DNA from: Acanthaster planci
Taxonomy: Eukaryota; Echinodermata; Asteroidea; Valvatida; Acanthasteridae
DNA length: 23,493 nt
Assembly (NCBI RefSeq): GCF_001949145.1
Contig: NW_019091620.1
Coordinates: 120,237-143,729 of the forward strand
Direction: 5' to 3'
Of the stretch, positions 12,701 to 21,700 are shown one piece after another. Within the stretch, counting starts at the first letter, position 1, and each line of letters starts with the position of its first letter. The notes below the pieces were generated by a model that saw nothing but the letters and a program-made list of their open reading frames with translations, was not told the DNA's origin and made no database searches. Both the position numbers and the translations under genes were made by a program.

Positions 12701-15700
12701 CAAAATTCTTCAAAAATTCATCATTTCACTTTATGGACATTTATACCCACATGAAAAGCTGTTTGGTGGCTACTCTAAGCAGACAGGTAACCTTTATTAA
12801 CTCTTGAATATTTCAGGAAGGAATGTATCTCTTATGAGTAAAAAGAAGCAGGAATATACTCAACGGAGATACTAGTGGTGGATCCTCATCACACCCCACT
12901 GCATCCAGTCACCGCATATAAACAGCTCCATCTTCAGCATCTCTTCAGTCTCCTGACGATGGACTGAGCACGCAGTCCGAAACGCTGAGTATACTCCCGG
13001 TCCTTTTCAGAACCACACATACTCATGAAAGATAATTCCTTCACATGGTGCTGTCGCAAGCCTTTCCACCTATTGCTGTCTTTCATCATGAATAGCCTGA
13101 AATTCCATCAAAAAATGCTGACCTTTGAGGCTTCAATTAATCAACTCCGATTAAGTAGAAAGATGGGCACGGTCATCATTGTTCCAGATATCAGCCATGA
13201 CTTCTCTCATTTCATCAGACATTGGGATTTAATTCACCGCTGTTCACTTCAGGAAAAATGAGCCCCCAAAGTTGAACATTACCTAATGGTCCATATTTTG
13301 AGGAACTTACCGTTTCCCCAAAGGAAATTATGACAGAGTGTAAGATGAGGTGACCTAAGTGGCCATTCCACTGCACAGTACAGGGCAGTCTCTCTATCTC
13401 CACAGAACTCCCTTAGTTGATTCAAGAAATTTACCGTCACTGTGACATTTGTGTTGATAGGGAAGACAGGCACGTTGAAGGTGCTTCTGATTCCTAAGCC
13501 CAGGCCATACTTGCTAGCAGTACCTACCTTCCTCAGGAACACAAATCGAATGTTTTAATATAGTATACAAAATGTTACCATTGATAAAACCAAAGAGCTA
13601 AATGCTCAAATTCTCCTGAATTTACAGTGACCTTTTGTTCTCCTCAATTTAGTGTTTCGATCTCTTTAGCCACTTGATGCTGGATGATGTGTAAACACAT
13701 TTTCCTTATTTGTTCCGCGGCGGACTTGTACACTTGTTTAAGAATTCTTTTTTCCTTTCCGCGGCTGACATATTGACACGTCATGCTTTGATTGGACAGA
13801 GCGCAATTGCAAGGTTGAAGAATTTGTGGGTAAAGAAAACCTCTCCCAGTGGCTTCTTCAGGTAAGAAAATCAGATGTTAACTGGTTAATGAATGCTTGG
13901 TTTTGTTATTCTTCAGCTCATTTTACCGAAGATGAGAACCACAGAGACAACTGTATGGCTGTTGTTAAATCTGGCATACCACCGCAGTCAGTGCTATTTA
14001 ATGGATCAATATGTATGGGGAATTCATTCATGGATTCATTGTCAGGTACATCCATTTCTGATTTTACTTGAAATGTCTGCCCAGCAGAAAGACATTCAGG
14101 CATTATGTGGGCCAGTTTCAGCTCTCTGAATACATCCTGCTTCCAGACATCAGATGAATTTTGTTCAAACTCATAATCACAATGCAGAAAGATTCAGAAC
14201 TGGTTGGATAAGTGTATCACCACTGCTTGACTTGTTACCTGTCTTGCAGTGGTTTATTACAGTACTATTCTTTCAGTGTATCTTTTTCTGAGAGAAAGCA
14301 CTGTCAGCATAGGGTAAACCAGTCCCTGCCGGGGAATCTGGATCCAGACACATATGCTTTATATGCATGGCCGGGGTCTCCAAACTCGGACAAAGGCAAC
14401 AGGGCCTTGTAACGATAGACCATACTCGGAACAAAGACCAGGCTGCTGGGCAATACCGACATTTTTCACTCTCAAAAGTGGAGATAATCCAGCCTTGTTT
14501 TGAAATAGTATACCACGGTTTGGGGCATTTAGAGCAAGCGAATTACCACCAGGGCAAAAGCACTCCACAATCACAGCGATGAGCCACATAGCACTGCTAC
14601 ATGCTAATCTGGCCCCTGTTGAAAAGAGGTCAGCAGCACACTGTGCCAGGTTCGTGAACAAAAGAAAGTTATTTAACACTGCACAATCTGGGCTCTTTTT
14701 ACAAAGCTGCATGCCTGGCTGAAATACTCAGGCGTCAATAGATTTTATCTGTCTGGCCAGAGGGGCCACCAGACAGTCCTTCACCTGTTTGTAAGTGTCC
14801 AGTAAATGAAGATAGGAACTTTTAAAGAATTTTGAAAACAGAAAAAAATGATAAATATCCCACCCCAGCATCATCAACATTGATAACTGCCCCGGCAGGA
14901 AGTGGTTAAATGCCCATCATTCATCAGGATGGAGAGGGTGTTGCTGGTTTTAGGGCTTTGACCAGTCTATATTGCACATGTTAATGTGTGAACTTCCTTC
15001 ATTATATTCTGAAGCAAATTAGATCTTGACTGCTTTGATCTCGTTATTGGCTTTTTCCAAAATGAGACCTGTCAAGCAGGGGTGAGATTTGTCTGGATTT
15101 TGCCAAATTTTTGGAAAAATGTTTTCAGGATTCATGGATTTTTCTATTTGGCATGGCATATGTTTTGGGGGATTTTTCCGTGTCCAAAAGTTTCGGCCCA
15201 GGTCAAGTCACATCACACCTTCAGAGAATAATTCTGTGGATGTGCGAGTGTGAGGCATGGATTCAATACTAGGAAGACTGCTCTAAAATAAAAATTTTCA
15301 TTTCTGTTTGTGCTTTCTTTTGTATTCCATATAAAAAGTAGTAGAAAAAAACACCAGTGCTTTGTTAAAAAGTGTCGTTTTTGTTATTCACTCTTTTTTT
15401 GTGCACTCAATTTTGCCATTAGCTTCATTATTTGGGAGGAAGACGCAAATCAAGGAGAATTTGAGACTAGCTGTTGCTCCATTAACTGTTGAGAGGTGTG
15501 TAGGACTACACTGCTGTCATTTGCTTCTCTATTGGCATATATATGTGGCCTAATATTTTTGTTTTAAAGTCTAGTTACTATTCCAACTCCTCTTTGAAGC
15601 AGATTCTTTACCTGTCTTACTGTTTTGTTTTCTTTTTTTATGCTCGTTTACATCGTCTACTCCAGTTCTCTGTTTTTGTCTTATAAATGTATGATGGGCT

Positions 15701-18700
15701 TGTTCAGTGATTAATTACTTTATGGTAACTTGCCGTTTTAACAGGTTGGTGTTTTGGTTTGAAAATAATTCAGCTTCTGGGATAAATTTGTTGTGGAATA
15801 ATATTGTCATCAAGTGATTAAGTAAGGTTTTATTAATTTAATACATAAGGTGCCTACAAGTTTTGTTTAAAAATTGTTTACTATACTTTTGATGTCAAAC
15901 ATTTTACGAGAAAGATTGAAATCCATTCAGTTGTGAATTGATACGAATAATAAATGACTGGAATAACTGATATGATTGCAGTACTGCCAAGCTGTCTGGA
16001 GTTCTCAACCATTTGTTGGGTGGCAATTTGTTGAGAAAGACCCAGCAGGGTTTAGATAGCATCTTCTTGATCAGCAATGGCCGAGTTACAAGCTATGGAC
16101 CAAAGGGACACTTCAATTGGAAGGTAAGGGCTTAATAGTGGTAGTAATGCAAGTCTGAGGTTTTTTTTGTGTTGAGTAATACATACATACTTAATATTGC
16201 TCAGGTATGACTGTTGACTCAGTTTACAAATACTGTGACTTATTGTGTCATTCATGCAGTGTTTTGTTTCGTTGTGGCCGGAGGAAGTATGAATGAAAAA
16301 TGGTCAGAGGTAAATACAACTCGGAATATGTACATTTGTAAGGACTCGGCATTGGCCCCTTTTGGTACACCTGCCATACATGTTTGTTCAACAGTGCTGT
16401 ACTTACACCAAAAGATTAATTATACTTCCAGCAGATTGGACAATATTCAAAATGTTGGAGTTAGTTTGAAGTTAAACAAATAATAGTCATCAAGAAGCTC
16501 TTGGAAAGAGTCCCAGTTTCAGTACAAGGCACTGAAAACATAGAACACATTGAGAACCACAGACATGGAAAATGGAGGGACACCAGTGGTCCTGGTTGTG
16601 GCAATTTTGCAGATGCACAAAACATGGATATCTGTAAGTTCATACCAAGTTCAATTAAAACCCATGATTGTATGGCTTTATAGATCTGAAGGAAGGTTAG
16701 AATCCCAGTGTGTCATGATCAGAAAGTGAGAAATGCACAGCTGGTCACAAATTACTAGCTGGTTTCACTGCAAACTGATGCTGGTACTCCTCTCTGCAAT
16801 ACTTTAGATTATTCTCACACACACATTTATTGCTGGGGCCAGGGGTATCTGGTTAGGAGGTCATTGTCTTCTACAGGTAGTGCCATCTGAGATGGTCCCA
16901 GCTTTAGCCCAGAGATGCAAAGTGACTTTAGTGCATGGGATTCCAAGGTTTGCCCATAACTTTTTTTGCACTTGCTAGCCGAACCAGCAGTGATGGCTTT
17001 ACCAGTTCGCCAGTATTCCCACTAGTCCACGTCTTCCCCCCAATTTTAACATTCTTTTTAGGCATTAGTGTTTTCTGCTCCAACGTCATGCATAACAGTT
17101 TGCATTCGGTGCTAACTGGTGTTTAATTGTTGGTAAGTAATCATAAATGGCCATGGGAATTATGAATTTCCAGAATATTCATGAGTATAACTCTACTCAA
17201 GCAAATTAAACAAAGTAGTTACCTGCTGAAAATGGTTTGTTTTATTCGCAATCCAAGAGACAGAAAAAAAAACCATATCATTTTGAACAGTTTATGATCC
17301 CATGTACGTTTTATGCAGTATGCACATGTACACGCACATGCATATGTACATGTACATGTACGCCCGGCAAAATGCACATTCAGTACATGTTCGTTCTAGA
17401 CTGTGTCCAGTACCCATGGGGTGCATTCCACCAAATGGTTGTATTTCTGCATGTGAGCTCATTAATATTTTGTGATCCCACGGGGTGTTTGCAATGAGGC
17501 ATGCTATAATCAGGAGGGATCATAGAAATATTTCTATAAACCCTGAATTTGGGACTGATGATTTCCAGTTCGGGGCATTTGGATCTGAGTTCATAGTTTT
17601 ACTACTGTTGTGGAGGTATCTTAGGGGAAAGGCGAATAAAAAATTTTTCATGGCTAACCCCTATAAAATTGAAATGAAAAGTGATCTTCTGGCCACAATC
17701 TTGAATTTTCAGTGAAAAATGGAGGCCAACCTCTTCCCAAGAGTCAACAGGTAGTGCTATTTCGGTCTGATTTTGCAATGTTTTCGGTGGGCGCATATTT
17801 GGTGTCGTGCAACCCGTAGCTCGCGAACCAAAACGAGATCACAACCCTGACATCGCTGGTGTCACAACTACCAATGACCAATCAGAAAAATCAGTATTGC
17901 ATATTCATGGTAACGTATACACACAAACCGTACACACTCGGCACGTCATATGCGTGGGATGCATATTCATGACTTACATGTACCTCTACGATGCAGTGCA
18001 TGAAAGCACGTGCTGATTTAGATCTTGTATGCAGAACCAACGTCAAGCCATAGCGTTGTCGAGACGTACCTGCCACACGCAGTAGTACAGTAAACGGTCC
18101 ATAGTTAAGTGTGATTGCGCCGCAAAGGCATTGATGATTTACTGCCGCCACATTCTTAGTCTTCAGCATTACTTCTGCTGGGCTGGTGCCAGGGACCAAC
18201 CTATTCTTGGTTGCAAAAGGTTCTAGTTTATTTGGTTCAAGGAGCTACATGTAAAGGGAATGCATCACATTCAACTATTTCGCCGCTGGTTTCAGAATAT
18301 TGTTTTACTAGACCGCCAGACTACCGAGACGAGAGCTTTCGCTAGACTGCCGCTGTTTTACTTGAATTTGGATAGCGGACCAGAATTAAGGTTGAACCCT
18401 GGATTTACAGCAAGACTACTTTGGGCAAGGTTCCCCTCAAATCACTTGTAAACTATACATTAATTATCTTTTACCTATCTTATTTCATGCCTATCCCACA
18501 GTTCTTTTTGAAGAAAAGCTCTCGTTTGAAAACGAAGTTGAATTATGTTGATAAAAGGTATGGACGGATGCTTGACATAAGCAGTGCCATTATTCTTTGC
18601 ATACGTTGTCCAGCTAAATCACACTGATATTTGATCTTCATTTAATGTCTCGTACTTCACAGCATCACCAGTCAGGGAGGAAGCTCAGCTGAATTAGTCA

Positions 18701-21700
18701 TCGGACAGATGTGTTGTTACCAGAACAAGTACCATCAATGTTTGAGCTCATATTTTGTTTTTCGTGTTTACATAGATATACATCCCCCCCCCAAAAAAAA
18801 ATTAGAAATAAACATCTAATGTTCAGATAATACCTTCCAATTCCTATCATTTTATTCTGTGATGATAATATAGTGTGTTTGGTGTGGATGGTATTGGAAT
18901 ATCTGGCTCTCTGACCAAGAAACAGCAAGAGAGCAAAGGTTACTATGGTTTTACTGCACATGTAAAAGGTTTCAAGATGGGATCAACAACGTTTTCCAAT
19001 GTACTTTTTATTTTATTTTTTTGCACACTCACAAAAGGAAAATGTGAATAAAAAATATGGAAATAAATGAAAAAAAATTAAAAAAAAACACCTCTAGCCT
19101 GGATACCACCCCCTGCTTCGGTACCCCCAAACCTTTTAAAAAATGAAAGAACAATTACAGTAATAAGGAAAGGATGGTATCTTGTATTTGTTATTATTGG
19201 TACATCAGTAACAGTGTAATGCATTTATACCTATGTGTCTGTCTGTCTGTCTGCAACAATTGGATATACAAAGAATCATGGACCCCCTCCATTGTGCAAA
19301 TAAATCCTGGACCACTCTTTTACCTGACAAAAGACTTCATTAACCTGAGGTTCATTTGCAATGTTTGGTGAAATTTATTTGGTTAATTCAACATATGGCT
19401 CTGTCAGTGCCGACCGTGACTCCAGGTGTCTTTGGATGTGACTTTCAATATTAAGTCTGGTTATGAGAATGTGAACCTGCCTGATGTCAACTGTCCTGAT
19501 ATTGGAGCAAACCAGATCAAATAGATCTTATTTGATCATAGATTGTTATCACAACTGATACACAACATGCCAAGATAAGGGAAGGTCTTTTCATGTACAG
19601 GTACATCTGAATGGATGTAGTGGATATACCAGCAAAGAAATGGTATTATATGCCTTGAATTCAGGTACATGCACGTATGTATTGTATATGGTATGACATA
19701 TGTGCATGCCTACGGGTACTTCCAGAAATAAGGGGTTCATTTTATTTGTGTCCGTGTTACATCTGACATAATTTTGTAAGTTGAGAACACATTTTCTAAT
19801 TAGAGTGATGAATTAATGCAAATTACCTGCCAAAAAAGTAAATTTTGAAATCAATTCCGGTGATATTTCCATGTCAAATAACAAAGGTCAGATATAACAG
19901 GGACACGAAAATGTCATACTTTTGTACCCTTTATTTCTGAAATTACCCACACGCATGTCTTTGTGAGTTTCTGACAATGGCAAGCACAGTATACATGTAC
20001 ATCGTAATAAACTGTTGAGTGCATGTAATTTTATGAAGTTCATCAGCTCCCCAAATGTTCAGTGCATGTACATGTACAAGCTGCAATGAAAACCCAGAAA
20101 CAACATGTCGCAAAAATAGTCAGGGCAATAGGTTTGTGATTGTTTCACAGAATTATCAAGCTCTATGAGTACATGTTTGGGAAACATTTTTTCAAAAGCC
20201 AAATTTTTTTTCTGTGCAAAATAGGTTGAAAATAATGCAGTTTGGAATCCCTGGCTGATGTTTGGTTAAACAAGCATTCCTTGTGACAGGCCTCCATCCA
20301 AGTCGGGTTTACTTGGTAGTCAGTCGTGTGCCGTACAGTGCTGGCATTCCATACATTACACATGGTTTACCATGTGGAACATTTTGATTCTTGGTGGGAT
20401 GAATGGAAATGGAATGAATGTTCCAGACAATGGGCTTGTCAATGTCGTGTCGAATAGGAAAAAAATAAAGAGAGTCTCACATCAGTTACTGCACATGTAA
20501 TAGTGTATATAAATCTAGGTCAAAATAAGCAATTTATTTAGATGGTTGTGAAATGATGCTATCACAGTATTTAAAATACCTGCACAATGGGCATAGAGGC
20601 AAACTGCAGACAATTTCTGTTGATCAGACCGCCATTAACCACTTGCTGCCGGATGGTATAAAAAATGCAGTGCACATAATCGGGACTTTTCAAAGATTGT
20701 CAGTTTTTAAAATTCCCTTTGTCTGATTTTGGAGACCCTGGCTACGCGTATAAACACACGATGCCCAAAACCGGCCTCCCCGGCAGGAAGTGGTTAAAGT
20801 AGCCCTCATCCACCAGAACCCCAAAGTCTCAATCCGAAACCGGCAGCACTGCATTTGCAGTATTCTCCAAAATGCTTCAATGTGTTGATTGCTCATACTT
20901 GGCCCGTAAATAAAAGAATTTCTCTCACGAAGAAAAGACTGCATAACTGCAACAGGCTTGTTTTCTGTACCACGATCACCTTTTACTTTGGTTGGACAGG
21001 TTTGAATTTCTTCAACAGCTTCCACATTATGCCCTGCAATAATCGTAGGATCACTGGTGGATGAACTCACTTTGCACCAAATTAGCTTCCTAGAGAATCC
21101 ATGTATGTATCCGCTGACACACACAAGCCATAAGGCTTAAGTTTATCATAAGAATCCAAGTGCCACAAAAATTGGGCCCCTTTGAGCAGTATTTTCTCCT
21201 AAGTTGTTTTCTCTTCCTCTGCTCACGTCCACCTGGGTCTAACTTTGAATGCAGCAAAGCAATGTGTAATCTTGAGATCTCGAATCCAGCCAATAAACTC
21301 GACCGATGCATCCATCTTTATCCGTGAAATCCGAACTGCTGTGTCTGCTCCAGTAAGGAAAGAGCAACATCAACAATCGATGACTTGTTCTTTCTCTCTG
21401 TAATAGAGCCTGAAAGTAAAAGCTCACGCAGTGAACTTCAGGAACCCTCGCGCGGTCCTCCTGTGGGGATTTTACGTTTTCCTATCACTTTCAATAATTT
21501 TTGGAAGAATAATTCCCAACTCAAACCACCGCATGAAACACTCATTTTGGAATTTTACCCTTGTCTTCCTCAAGTAATATTTTGGAAAAGTCACGTGGAG
21601 ATCGGTGAAAACAAATTTTCATAAGGACCTTTCACTTCCGGCGATATCATGCCTAGGTCTCCATGTTCATGCACGTTTATTTTTACTACCTGTGCTTACG

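Larger units (their letters stand above)
12073..12725. mobile_element. Outer piggyBac-like MITE fragment, interrupted by a related copy
   Basis: The left end is TTAACCACATGCTGCTGGG at 12073, and it continues to 12096. After the inserted element (12097-12655) the sequence resumes aaatgcagtgcacacatacg. With the insert and one TTAA removed, the join reads like the start of the copy at 20635 (ttaaccacttgctgccgg ... aaaaatgcagtgcacataat). The right terminus of this outer element was not found, so it is truncated or decayed. Confidence 0.65.
11304..13916 (+). other. Intron 7 (repeat-rich)
   Basis: GTAACC...TTCAG. It holds a nested pair of piggyBac-like MITEs (12073 to about 12725), an assembly gap inside them, and an inverted-repeat element with a hammerhead-like core (12832-13026). 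The sequence at 11304-12072 and 13027-13916 is unassigned. Confidence 0.65.

Noticed and set aside
13826-13862. Small exon ending in a GTAAGA donor just before exon 8.
   Set aside because: Exon 7 joins exon 8 cleanly (VQ-A-HF) in phase, so an insertion is not needed.
16501-16683. Open frames in the middle of intron 10, one with a perfect GTAAGT donor at 16634, considered as an extra exon.
   Set aside because: Exon 10 joined directly to exon 11 reads NWKVDTRAKW as the family expects and is phase 0 to phase 0. The candidate adds no family motif.
18260-18451. ORF with an ELRLNPG string recalling the start of some LINE proteins or 2A-like peptides.
   Set aside because: The motif is incomplete and nothing downstream resembles a retroelement.
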